A stretch of DNA of 64,000 bases from Tardibacter sp963781025 (lineage in GTDB: Bacteria > Pseudomonadota > Alphaproteobacteria > Sphingomonadales > Sphingomonadaceae), in NCBI GenBank assembly GCA_963781025.1, contig CAWADU010000003.1, positions 1,426,001-1,490,000 of the forward strand, read 5' to 3'. This document shows, one piece after another, positions 34,755 through 44,073 of this stretch. The translations under genes were made by a program, and so were the position numbers. Position 1 is the stretch's first letter, and the number at the start of each line of letters is the position of its first letter. Under the pieces are notes generated by a model. It worked only from the letters and a program-made list of their open reading frames with translations. It had not been told where the DNA came from and searched no databases.

Positions 34755-37061
34755 ATGCGAACGAAGGAAATCAGGCTGGCGCTGATCTGCTATGGCGGCG
34801 TCAGTCTCGCGGTCTATATGCACGGCATCGTCAAGGAGATCTGGAAGCTCCTCCAGGCCAGCCGCGCATGCCACGAAAATGGCGGCACCGCGGATCTGGC
34901 CGACACCGCCGCCGTCTATGCCCAATTGCTGGGCGACATGGCGGAGCATGTCCGCGTTCGCGTCCTGACCGACATTATCGCCGGCGCGTCGGCCGGGGGG
35001 ATCAACGGCATCTTCCTCGCCCACGCGATCAACACCGGCGCGGACATGGAGCCGCTGCGCGAGCTGTGGCTGGCCAACGCCGACGTCGAGATTCTGCTCG
35101 ATCCGGAAGCGCGCCCGACGTCGGGGTTGACGAAATTATGGGCAGCGCCCCTGGTGTGGGCTGCCGCGCGCAAACAGGACAATGCGGTCGACACCCTGGT
35201 GGAAAGCGCGGCACGGGACGAAGTGCGGGCGAAGCTTTCACACTTTATCCGGTCGCGATGGTTCGAACCGCCCTTCGGCGGGGAAGTCTTCACCAAATTG
35301 CTGCTCGATGCGTTTCTGGCGATGGACAGGGGAAAGCGCGGACCAAGGCTGATACCCGACGGCCAGCCGCTCGATCTGTTCGTTACGGTCACCGATCTGG
35401 CCGGTCATCCGGAACAATTGTCATTGCATTCGCCGCCGCGCGTGGCCGAGACCGAACACCGGCTGGTGATTTCCTTCTCGGGCCGTGCCGACAAGGGAGG
35501 ATCGCTGGGCGAACTTGCGGAACTGCTTTACGCCGCCCGCGCGACATCCAGTTTTCCCGGCGCCTTCCCGCCCTTTCGGGTGAGCGAGCTGGACAAGGTC
35601 CTGAAGAAAGAAAAGCTGGCATGGCCGGGGCGCAATGCATTCCTTTCGCGCGTCTACCCCCGGCGCGAAGCGGCGGGCCTCGCGGCGGAAGACGCAATGC
35701 TAATCGACGGGTCGGTGCTGGCGAATGCTCCGTTCCGCCCCGCGATCGACGCCTTGCGTCACCGCCCGGCCCATCGCGAGGTCGACCGGCGCTTTGTGTA
35801 TATCGATCCCAAGCCGGGACACCGCAGCGTATCCCTGTTCGGCAAGAACGGCCCGCCAGGATTTTTCGCCACGATCCTGAAATCCCTGTCCGACCTGCCG
35901 CGCGAGCAGCCCATCCGCGACAATCTGGAGGCCATAGAAGGGCTGTCGCGCAGGATTCGCAATATGCGGCGCATCGTCTCCGGGATGCGGCCGGAGGTGG
36001 ACGCCGCCATCGAACGCGAACTGGGCGGCACCTTCTTCCTCGACCGCCCGACCCCGCAGCGCCTGGCTGGCTGGCGATCGAAGGCGCAGAGCGCGGCAGC
36101 CAGAGAAGCGGGTTATGCCTATTCCGCCTATGGCCACCAGAAGCTGGCGGGCATCCTGGATGAGCTCGCGATCGCGCTGCTGTTAGGGGCCGGCCGCGAC
36201 GTCCGTCCCGAGATGGACAGGATAAGGGGGATTTTACAGCGCTGGGCGGATGATCAGAACCTCGATCACATTGCCGAGAACCGCTCGGGCGCGACGCCTG
36301 CCGCAATCACCTTCTTCCGCCAATATGATCTCGGATTCCGGATCAGACGGCTACGCCTGCTCGCGCGGCGTCTGGTGGAACTGGCCGCCGAATCGGATGA
36401 AGATCTCCCCGCCATCGATATCGCCCGCGAGGCGGTGTACGAAAGCCTGGCTCCATTCCTTGAACTGCGTCAGGCGAAGGTCCTCGACCAGCGGCTGCAC
36501 GGGATCAGCCTCGACACGCCTGAAGCGGTCGAGTTGGCGCTCGCCGAAATCGCTCGATCATTCGATCTGCGCCAGCTCGATGCGGCGGCCGACGAAAAGC
36601 TGTGCCAGGCCTTCCTGGAATTGCCCGACCGCCGCGCCCGGCGGCAACTCCTTTATACTTATCTCGGCTTTCCATTTTACGACATCGCCACCCTGCCCCT
36701 GCTCCACGGTGAGGGGCTGGATGAATTCGATCCGATCAAGGTCGATCGGATCGCGCCTGACGATGCGGCGACCATTCGCGCCGGCGGCGCTGAGGCAACG
36801 CTGAAAGGCATCCAGTTCAACAGCTTTGGCGCGTTCTTCAGCCGCGCTTACCGCGAAAACGACTATCTCTGGGGCCGCCTGCACGGCGCGGAGCGGCTGA
36901 TTGACATTCTGGCGTCGACGCTGCCCGTGGGAAAAACGCTTTCGCCCCAACATTTGCTTCAGGCCAAACGCGCGGCATTTCGGGCCATCCTCGACGCGGA
37001 ACGCCCGCACCTGAAGAATATCCAGGAATTGATCGAGAGCCTGGAAAAGGAAATCAACTAA
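34755..37061 (+). CDS. Patatin-like phospholipase
   Basis: 768 residues (start 34755; AAGGAG lies just upstream, inside the longer reading from 34743). The patatin domain occupies about residues 5-320 with the oxyanion motif YGGVSLAVYMHG, catalytic serine in GASAGG (about residue 81) and the DGS catalytic aspartate in MLIDGSVLAN (about 320). The long C-terminal part, about 430 residues, is helical and charged. This large cytoplasmic patatin-related family is common in Alphaproteobacteria; lipid substrate unknown. Confidence 0.9.
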   Translation: MRTKEIRLALICYGGVSLAVYMHGIVKEIWKLLQASRACHENGGTADLADTAAVYAQLLGDMAEHVRVRVLTDIIAGASAGGINGIFLAHAINTGADMEPLRELWLANADVEILLDPEARPTSGLTKLWAAPLVWAAARKQDNAVDTLVESAARDEVRAKLSHFIRSRWFEPPFGGEVFTKLLLDAFLAMDRGKRGPRLIPDGQPLDLFVTVTDLAGHPEQLSLHSPPRVAETEHRLVISFSGRADKGGSLGELAELLYAARATSSFPGAFPPFRVSELDKVLKKEKLAWPGRNAFLSRVYPRREAAGLAAEDAMLIDGSVLANAPFRPAIDALRHRPAHREVDRRFVYIDPKPGHRSVSLFGKNGPPGFFATILKSLSDLPREQPIRDNLEAIEGLSRRIRNMRRIVSGMRPEVDAAIERELGGTFFLDRPTPQRLAGWRSKAQSAAAREAGYAYSAYGHQKLAGILDELAIALLLGAGRDVRPEMDRIRGILQRWADDQNLDHIAENRSGATPAAITFFRQYDLGFRIRRLRLLARRLVELAAESDEDLPAIDIAREAVYESLAPFLELRQAKVLDQRLHGISLDTPEAVELALAEIARSFDLRQLDAAADEKLCQAFLELPDRRARRQLLYTYLGFPFYDIATLPLLHGEGLDEFDPIKVDRIAPDDAATIRAGGAEATLKGIQFNSFGAFFSRAYRENDYLWGRLHGAERLIDILASTLPVGKTLSPQHLLQAKRAAFRAILDAERPHLKNIQELIESLEKEIN

Positions 37062-37079
37062 AGCGTCACCAGTCCCAAG

Positions 37080-37595
37080 CTACCCCCGCTTCGTCGCGCA
37101 GCTCAGTCGGGCTGCGTCGATCGCAGTCGCGGCGCCGTCCGTCTGGTAGCCGTCCCTGATCGCCGTGCCATCGCGTGCAATCCCCGACACCGTCGCCCGG
37201 CGGCTGCTCCGCAATGCGGCGGCCACCGCCTGGTCGGTTTCGGCGTCCGGCGTCCAGGCTTCGGCGCCTGCGGAAACCAGCGCGAAACGGGAGGTTCCCA
37301 CCGTCAGCCTCAGCCGCGTGCCGGGCTTGCGGGGTTTCGACATGCGCAGATGCACCTGCCCTTTCGACCGTCGGGCCGGCCAGTCACCTATCGCGAAAAA
37401 GGGACGCCATTGCCGATAGACGGGCGTGATCGACCGGTCCGGCTCGCTGATCGCAAAACACCGTAACGGCTTGGCGTCGCGGAACGCGCCCCAGGCCCCA
37501 TAGACGCCCAGCACATCGCGGGCGGCGGCCGGTTCGCTCGGCCCGGCGGCAAGGCCGATGCCTGCCAGAAGCAGAAAAAACGAGGTCCCACCCAT
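37080..37595 (-). CDS. Secreted protein, possibly IalB-like
   Basis: 171 residues from ATG 37595 with a Sec signal (FFLLLAGIGLAAG). The start of the mature part (YGAWGAFRDAKPLRCFAISEP) recalls the invasion-associated locus B family, which begins with a W.....CF pattern and has a second cysteine near the end, as here (RLSCATKRG). The match is by eye. It converges with the patatin gene and diverges from the outer-membrane barrel. Confidence 0.7.
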   Translation of the reverse strand: MGGTSFFLLLAGIGLAAGPSEPAAARDVLGVYGAWGAFRDAKPLRCFAISEPDRSITPVYRQWRPFFAIGDWPARRSKGQVHLRMSKPRKPGTRLRLTVGTSRFALVSAGAEAWTPDAETDQAVAAALRSSRRATVSGIARDGTAIRDGYQTDGAATAIDAARLSCATKRG

Positions 37596-37729
37596 GCCTG
37601 CCTTCTGTGCCGGTTGTGACCAAAGTGCAACGGCATGTTCATCTGAGGGCAAGACGGGCTCTGCTTTACCGCCCCTGTCTTCGGGCAGTCCGTCGGAGTG
37701 CCCAAGGACTTGTTCAAAGGGAGTTGTTT

Positions 37730-38323
37730 ATGCGTAAGCTCATTCTGGCGACCGCCGCTGCCATTGTCTCTTTTGCGGCCGTTCCCGCCATGGCCCAGGA
37801 AGACGGAGGTGCGGCGCCTTTCACCGGCATCCATGCCGAAGGCACCGTGGGTCTGGAGCGCCTCGGCACCGGCAACGATCATGACAGGGGCCTCGAATAC
37901 GGCTTTGGAGCGGGCTACGATGCCGCCGTCGGCCATGGCCTGATTCTCGGCGCCGAGGGTGAAATCGCCGAATCCAAGGCCAAGGCGTGCGGATCGGTCG
38001 CCAGCGCGGTCGATCAACTCTGCACTCGCACCGGTCGCGACCTTTATGTCGGTGCGCGCGCCGGCGTGCCCGTGACGCCAAGCCTGCTGCTCTACGGAAA
38101 GGCCGGCTATACCAACGCGCGGTTCAGCTCGCGCTATGATGACGGCGGCACCGGCGCGCAGAATTTTCACGTCAGCCGCAATAAAGACGGCTACCGGCTG
38201 GGCGCAGGCGCGGAATTTGCCGTTACGCAAAATGCGTTCGTGAAGGCGGAGTATCGCTATTCGAATTATTCGAACGGGCTGGACAAGAACCAGGTCGTGG
38301 CGGGCGCCGGCGTCCGCTTCTGA
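37730..38323 (+). CDS. Outer membrane beta-barrel protein
   Basis: 197 residues with a Sec signal cut after AMAQ, then alternating strands and a terminal aromatic residue (AGAGVRF), as in small OmpA-like eight-stranded barrels. AAGGGAG precedes the ATG at 37730. A terminator follows, so it is a single-gene unit. Probably an OmpW/OmpA-type surface protein without a peptidoglycan-binding domain. Confidence 0.88.
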   Translation: MRKLILATAAAIVSFAAVPAMAQEDGGAAPFTGIHAEGTVGLERLGTGNDHDRGLEYGFGAGYDAAVGHGLILGAEGEIAESKAKACGSVASAVDQLCTRTGRDLYVGARAGVPVTPSLLLYGKAGYTNARFSSRYDDGGTGAQNFHVSRNKDGYRLGAGAEFAVTQNAFVKAEYRYSNYSNGLDKNQVVAGAGVRF

Positions 38324-38354
38324 TCTCGTTTCATGCGAAAAAACGTATGGCTGA

Positions 38355-38384
38355 GGGCCGGAGCGCATGTTCCGGCCCTTTTTT
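38355..38384 (+). terminator. Rho-independent terminator after the barrel gene
   Basis: GGGCCGGA-(8-base loop)-TCCGGCCC followed by TTTTTT, 31 bases past the stop codon. It isolates the barrel gene from dnaN. Confidence 0.93.
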
Positions 38385-38465
38385 CGTCAGCTTACCCACT
38401 GGCGGCCCGCGCGAAGCCCGCTATAGTCGTCGGGCAAATCTCTCTTGTGGGGCAAGAAAACGGAA

Positions 38466-39598
38466 ATGAAGGCGACGATCGAGCGCGCAACTCTGCTCAA
38501 GAGCCTGGGCCATGTGCAGTCCGTGGTCGAGCGCAGAAACACCATTCCCATCCTGTCGAACGTGTTGATCGAGGCCTCCGGCGATCCGGTATCGGGATCG
38601 AGCGGCCTGAAGCTGATGGCGACCGACCTTGACCTCCAGATCGTCGAGCTGGCGCCTGCTCATGTCGATCAGCCGGGTGCGACCACCGTTTCAGCGCACA
38701 CGCTGTTCGACATCGTCCGCAAGCTGCCTGAAGGCGCGCAGGTGGAACTGACAGTCGCCGAAGGCAAGATGGCCGTGGTGGCGGGACGCGCCCGCTTCAG
38801 CCTCGCCACGCTCCCCCGCGACGATTTCCCGGTGATCGCCGAAGGCGAGTTGCCGACCTATTTCCGGCTGCCGGCCGTCGATGCTGAAGCAGATCATCGA
38901 CAAGACCCGATTCGCCATATCGAGCGAAGAGACGCGCTATTACCTGAACGGTATCTTCGTCCATGTGTCCGAAGAAGACGGCAAGCCGGTGCTGAAGGCG
39001 GCGGCCACCGATGGCCATCGACTGGCCCGTGTGACCGTGCCCCAGCCCGAAGGCGCTGCGGGCATGCCGGACGTGATCGTGCCGCGCAAATGCGTGGCCG
39101 AACTCAGAAAGCTGCTTGAAGAGGCCGATGGCGAGGTCGAGGTTTCGCTGTCGCCGTCCAAGATCCGCTTCGCGCTGGGAACGGCGGTGCTGACGTCGAA
39201 GCTGATCGACGGAACCTTCCCCGATTATTCGCGCGTCATCCCGACGGCGAACGACCGGCTGCTCAAGATCGATTCGAAGAGTTTCGCTACGGGCGTGGAC
39301 CGCGTTTCGACCATCGCGACGCGAAAAGACCCGTGCGGTCAAGCTGGCGGTCGACAAGGACAAGGTCACGCTTTCGGTCACGTCGCCCGAAAATGGCCGT
39401 GCGGAAGAGGAAGTCGCCGCTTCCTATGGCTCCGAGGCATTGGAAATCGGCTTCAACGCCCGCTATTTGATGGACATCCTCGCCCAGATCGAAAGCGATG
39501 AGGTCGAGGTCCATCTGGCCGACGCCGCCGCGCCGACGCTTATCCGCGAAAGCGACACCAGCCCCGCGCTTTATGTGCTGATGCCCATGCGGGTGTGA
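38466..39598 (+). CDS. dnaN: DNA polymerase III sliding clamp, with two +1 frameshifts as read
   Basis: Three consecutive frames spell one beta clamp of about 376 residues. The first ends at PTYFRLPAV, the second runs from MLKQIIDKTRFAISSEETRYYLNG to RVSTIATRK, and the third from about AVKLAVDKDK to the usual clamp end LMPMRV. The shifts fall at about 38871-38880 and 39318-39326, each repaired by removing one base (1133 minus 2 is divisible by three). An organism cannot live without this gene, so these are almost surely errors in the sequence. recF follows, the classic dnaN-recF order, without dnaA before it. Confidence 0.93.
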
Positions 39599-39660
39599 AT
39601 GTGACCTTCGTGCAAGTCATGCTTGCATGGAGCCCCCCAATATAGGGCATGAGGGCGATG

Positions 39661-40758
39661 ATGGTTCATGTCGCCCGCCTTTCGCTGACGAATTTCCGCT
39701 CCTATGCCGACGCCGTGATCACGCCCGGCGCGGGGTTCGTCGTGCTGACCGGCGAAAACGGCGCAGGGAAAACCAATGTGCTGGAAGCGGTGTCGCTGCT
39801 AGCGCCGGGGCGTGGGCTCAGGCAGGCGGCACTTGGCGAAATGGCGCGGCAGCCGGGGCCGGGCGGTTTTGCCGTTGCAGCCTCCCTGCAAACCGAAGCT
39901 GGCGCGATCGACATCGGCACTGGCGCGACCGCCCAGGCGCCCGAACGCCGCCAGCTTCGCATCAACAGCGCGGCGGCGGCTCTCACTTCGCTGGGCGAAT
40001 GGCTGTCGGTGCTGTGGCTTACGCCCGCTATGGACCGGCTGTTCACCGAAAGCGCGTCGGGCCGTCGCCGCTTTCTCGACCGGCTGACATTGGCATTGGA
40101 GCCGGGCCATGCCGCGCAGTCGTCGCGCTACGAGGCCGCGATGCGCGCCCGCAACCGGCTGCTGTCGGCGGATGCCCCAGCCGACCCCGCATGGCTGTCG
40201 GCGCTCGAAGCGCAAATGGCCGAACATGGATCGGCCATCGCCAAAGCGCGCGAACGGACGGTGGCGGCGCTGGGGCTGAGGCTTGCCGCGCAGCCGGAAG
40301 GGCCGTTTGCCCGCGCGGGCGTAACGCTGACGGGCTGGCGTCCCACCGCCGATGAGGGCGAAACGGCACTGCGCGAGGCCCTTTTTGCGTCGCGGAATGC
40401 GGATGCGGCGGCCGGCCGCACCGGCATCGGCCCGCATCGCACCGACCTCGCCGTCACGCACCTCGGCAAGAAGCAACCCGCCGACCGCTGCTCTACCGGG
40501 GAGCAGAAGGCGCTGCTGCTGGGCATGGTGCTGGCGCACGCCGATCTGGTGGCCGAACAAGGGCGGCAACGGCCAATCCTGTTGCTCGACGAAGTGGCGG
40601 CCCATCTCGATCCGCGCCGCCGGGCCGCGCTGTTCGAACGACTGGCGGCTGGCGGCGGTCAGCTATGGATGACCGGAACCGAACCGGCGCTGTTTTCTGA
40701 CATTGGCGGCACGGCAAGCCGCTGGCTGGTCAGCGACGGTCGCGTAGAAGCGCGCTGA
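39661..40758 (+). CDS. recF: DNA replication and repair protein RecF
   Basis: About 365 residues with an SMC-like ATPase: Walker A GENGAGKTN (about residue 31), signature CSTGEQKALLLGM (about 280) and Walker B LLLDEVAAHLD. It loads RecA at gaps with RecO and RecR. Several in-frame ATGs (39649, 39658, 39661) exist; GAGG spacing favours the last. It runs in line with dnaN and ends inside the antisense PEP-CTERM-like gene. Confidence 0.94.
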   Translation: MVHVARLSLTNFRSYADAVITPGAGFVVLTGENGAGKTNVLEAVSLLAPGRGLRQAALGEMARQPGPGGFAVAASLQTEAGAIDIGTGATAQAPERRQLRINSAAAALTSLGEWLSVLWLTPAMDRLFTESASGRRRFLDRLTLALEPGHAAQSSRYEAAMRARNRLLSADAPADPAWLSALEAQMAEHGSAIAKARERTVAALGLRLAAQPEGPFARAGVTLTGWRPTADEGETALREALFASRNADAAAGRTGIGPHRTDLAVTHLGKKQPADRCSTGEQKALLLGMVLAHADLVAEQGRQRPILLLDEVAAHLDPRRRAALFERLAAGGGQLWMTGTEPALFSDIGGTASRWLVSDGRVEAR

Positions 40759-40993
40759 TCGGCCGCCGCCTGGCGGAACGGCGCATGGCAAGCCCGGTCA
40801 TGCCGAAACCCACGAGCATCATCGACCACGTCGCCGGCTCGCCGCGCACAGGCCGTGCCGCAACCACTCGTCCCTGCCCACTGGCATCGCCATCGACGCC
40901 GTATCTTGCGCCCGGCTCGGCGGCTCCGGCAGCATCGAACGTCAGGAATGTTATGCCAATCACCATTGCCAGTCCGACTGCCGTGTTCTTCAC
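40730..40993 (-). CDS. Small PEP-CTERM-like sorted protein
   Basis: 87 residues from a GTG at 40993 (the frame is open well upstream). GGAG lies about 9 bases upstream. A Sec signal (KNTAVGLAMVIGITFL) precedes a short glycine-rich segment. The end, GEPATWSMMLVGFGMTGLAM, then RRSARRR, fits the PEP-CTERM sorting tail: EP-TW, a membrane stretch and an arginine cluster. The first Pro of the motif is Gly here. Such proteins are cut by an exosortase and go to the outside or cell surface. The last 29 bases overlap recF. Confidence 0.75.
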   Translation of the reverse strand: MKNTAVGLAMVIGITFLTFDAAGAAEPGARYGVDGDASGQGRVVAARPVRGEPATWSMMLVGFGMTGLAMRRSARRRPISALLRDRR

Positions 40994-41085
40994 GTCGCTT
41001 GCTCCAACCACTCTGTGCCTCGTCCCCAAAGGCGGGTAGCCCAAAATCCGTGACAAGCCGTTAATAACACGTGACTTTTTTGGAA

Positions 41086-41102
41086 TGTACCATTTTGGTA
41101 CA
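41086..41102. promoter_or_regulatory. Perfect palindrome, probable operator
   Basis: TGTACCATTTTGGTACA: seven-base perfect arms with a three-base centre, typical of sites bound by dimeric regulators such as the TetR family. It lies between the divergent PEP-CTERM-like gene (start 40993) and gyrB (start 41210), 93 bases from the first and about 108 from the second. Either gene could be controlled; no regulator gene is adjacent. Confidence 0.6.
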
Positions 41103-41209
41103 GAGCCGATCAACGGCTGCGCCACGGGCCGCCGGACGACGTTCGCCATCCCCGCCGGAACGAGCGCGTAATGCTTGGGATTTCCCACGCAGCCCGCTAT
41201 ATGCTTGGC

Positions 41210-43670
41210 ATGGCAAGCGAAGCACCCCAGAACAACGAATATGGCGCCGATTCGATCAAGGTCCTGAAGGGCCTGGACGCGGTGCGCAAACGGCCCGGCA
41301 TGTACATCGGCGACACCGACGACGGGTCGGGCCTGCACCACATGGTGTTCGAGGTTTCCGACAACGCGATCGACGAGGCGCTGGCCGGGCATTGCGACCA
41401 GATATTGATTATTCTCAATCCCGATGGCTCGGTGACGGTGGAGGATAACGGCCGCGGCATTCCGACCGGCATCCACACCGAAGAAGGCGTATCGGCGGCC
41501 GAGGTCATCATGACCCAGCTCCATGCGGGCGGGAAGTTCGACAACACGTCCGACAGCAACGCCTACAAGGTTTCGGGCGGGCTGCACGGCGTCGGCGTAT
41601 CAGTGGTGAACGCGCTGTCCGACTGGCTGGACCTGCGCATCTGGCGCGACGGCGAGGAGCACTACATGCGCTTCCGCAGGGGCGATGCCGAAGCGCCGCT
41701 GAAGGTCGTCGGCACCGTCAATGACAAGCGCGGCACCCAGGTCACGTTCCTGCCTTCGCCCGATACCTTCAAGATCATCGAATTCGATTTCGAAAGGCTC
41801 GAGCACCGCTTCCGCGAGCTGGCCTTCCTCAATTCGGGCGTGCGGCTGTTCCTGATCGACGCCCGCCACGCCGAGCGCAAGGAAGTAGAGCTTTATTACG
41901 AGGGCGGAATCGCCGCCTTCGTCAAATATCTCGACCGCGCAAAGACGCCGCTGATGCCGGAGCCGGTCGCCATCCACGGCCACCGCGACGATGTCGGCAT
42001 CGACGTCGCGCTGGAATGGAATGACAGCTATTACGAGCAGGTACTCTGCTTCACCAACAACATCCCCCAGCGCGACGGCGGCACGCACCTTGCCGCCTTC
42101 CGCGCGGCGCTGACGCGGACGCTCAACAACTACGCCGAAAAATCGGGCGCGCTGAAGAAGGAGAAGGTGAGCCTCACCGGCGACGACATGCGCGAAGGGC
42201 TGACCGCGATCGTCTCGGTCAAGCTGCCCGATCCCAAATTCTCGTCGCAGACCAAGGACAAGCTCGTCTCGTCCGAAGTCCGCCAGCCGCTCGAAATCGC
42301 TGATGGCCGACAAGCTCGCCGAATGGCTTGAGGAAAACCCCGGCCATGCCCGTTCGATCGTCCAGAAGGTGATCGACGCCGCCGCTGCCCGCGAAGCAGC
42401 GAGGAAGGCGCGTGAACTCACCCGACGCAAAGGCGTGATGGATATCGCCTCGCTGCCCGGCAAGCTGGCCGATTGCCAGGAACGCGACCCGTCGAAATGC
42501 GAGCTGTTCCTGGTCGAGGGTGACTCGGCAGGCGGCTCGGCCAAGCAGGGCCGCGACCGCAAGACGCAGGCGATCCTGCCGCTGAAGGGCAAGATTTTGA
42601 ATGTCGAGCGCGCCCGCTTCGACCGCATGCTGTCGTCCAAGGAAATCGGGACGCTGATCCAGGCGCTTGGCACCAGCATCGGCCGCGACGACTTCAATCT
42701 GGAAAAACTGCGCTACCACAAGATCATCATCATGACCGACGCCGACGTCGACGGCGCGCACATCCGCACCCTGCTGCTGACCTTCTTTTACCGGCAGATG
42801 CCCGAGCTGATCCGGGCGGGACACGTCTATATCGCCCAACCGCCGCTCTACAAGGTCGCGCGCGGCCGGTCGGAGGTCTACCTCAAGGACAATGCCGCCC
42901 TCGATCAATATCTGGTCGAAGCGGGTATCGGCGGGCTGGTGCTTGAAACATCGGGCGGCACGCGGTCGGGCGCGGACCTGAGGACGCTGGTTGAACATGC
43001 TCGGCGCTTCCGCACGCTGATGGCCTATGCGCCGCGCCGCTATAACCCGCAGATGATCGAGGCGCTGGCGCTGATGGGCGCGTTCGATCCCGCCATCACC
43101 AGCGAGGCAGGCCGCCGGACGGCCGCCGATCGACTGGTCGGCTGGTACGGGGCGGACTCCGGCTGGCGGGTCGAATCCGTCGCCGACGGCTATCATTTCA
43201 GCCGCCTCGACCGCGGCGTCACCGATCATTACGCGATCGACCTTTCCTTCCTCGTCTCCGCCGAGGCGCGCAAGCTTCACGCCCTCGCGCTGGAGGAGGC
43301 CGAAAGCTATGCCCACCCCTCGCGGCTGGTGACGATGAAGCAGGCCGCGCGCGACGAGGACGACGCCGAGGGCGCCGCGCCTTCGACAGCGGGCACACCC
43401 GTGCGCCTGCCGTCTGAACTGCTCGACGCGGTGCTCGACGCCGGACGCAAGGGCCTGTCGATCCAGCGCTACAAGGGGCTGGGCGAGATGAACGCCGAAC
43501 AGCTCTGGGAAACGACGCTCGACCAGGCGAACCGCACCATGCTCAGGGTGGAGATAGGTCAGGCGGATGTCGCCGACGAGATATTCACGAAGCTGATGGG
43601 CGACATCGTCGAGCCGCGCCGCGAGTTCATCCAGGAAAACGCCCTGTCGGTGGCCAATCTGGACGTGTAA
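41210..43670 (+). CDS. gyrB: DNA gyrase subunit B, with one +1 frameshift as read
   Basis: Two frames join to one protein of about 819 residues. The first holds the GHKL ATPase domain (DNAIDEALAGHCD, NGRGIPTG, GGLHGVGVSVVN) and transducer. The second begins around MADKLAEWLEENPGHA and holds the TOPRIM domain (LVEGDSAGGSAKQGRDR, MTDADVDGAHIR) and the end SVANLDV. The shift is at about 42299-42302 and is cured by deleting one base (2461 minus 1 is divisible by three). Essential gene, so a sequence error is the likely cause. Start 41210 (MASEAP) is chosen over earlier in-frame ATGs. Confidence 0.93.
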
Positions 43671-43860
43671 TCCTCACGCTCCCCGGAAGGGGTTAACTCA
43701 ATCGCGTCTTCGCCGTCGGGCGCCGGGGTTTCCTGGCGTTCGCGCGGCCTTGCTTTGCGGGCGAGCTTACCGGACATGAGCCCCTCGAACGAATTCAAAG
43801 CTTGCCAAATGTAATAATAATCGATCAACTTCGTCAGAATAAATACGAGGGGAACAGCTT

Positions 43861-44073
43861 ATGGAAAAGAGAGTGCGATCGAGCACATGGCTCTGGCTCC
43901 CGCCGTTGATCGGGACAGTCATTTATCCCGTTCTGATCCTTCTCTTCTCCGTGGCCATCGGTAACTATCATAAATCCGGCGACCCGACCCTCGCCGTTTA
44001 TGCAACGCTTCTTATGCTTCTGGCCGGGTCAATTCCCCTCATCGCGGGAAGAGAGCCCTTGGCTCTCCCTTGA
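43861..44073 (+). CDS. Small two-helix membrane protein
   Basis: 70 residues with two membrane helices (LPPLIGTVIYPVLILLFSVAI and AVYATLLMLLAGSIPLI). GAGGGGAA precedes the ATG. Its stop overlaps the next gene's TTG start (TTGA), so the two are coupled, or they may be a single protein split by a frameshift of opposite sign to the others in this window. No family recognised. Confidence 0.65.
   Translation: MEKRVRSSTWLWLPPLIGTVIYPVLILLFSVAIGNYHKSGDPTLAVYATLLMLLAGSIPLIAGREPLALP

Noticed and set aside
38871..39326. Programmed frameshifting in dnaN
   Set aside because: No slippery sequence or pseudoknot seen, and the same +1 pattern affects unrelated genes and a tRNA.
42219..43316. Antisense frame opposite gyrB
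   Set aside because: gyrB is well supported on the plus strand; no motifs in the antisense frame.
43559..43828. 89-residue minus-strand frame after gyrB
   Set aside because: Overlaps the gyrB end, no ribosome-binding site, mixed composition.
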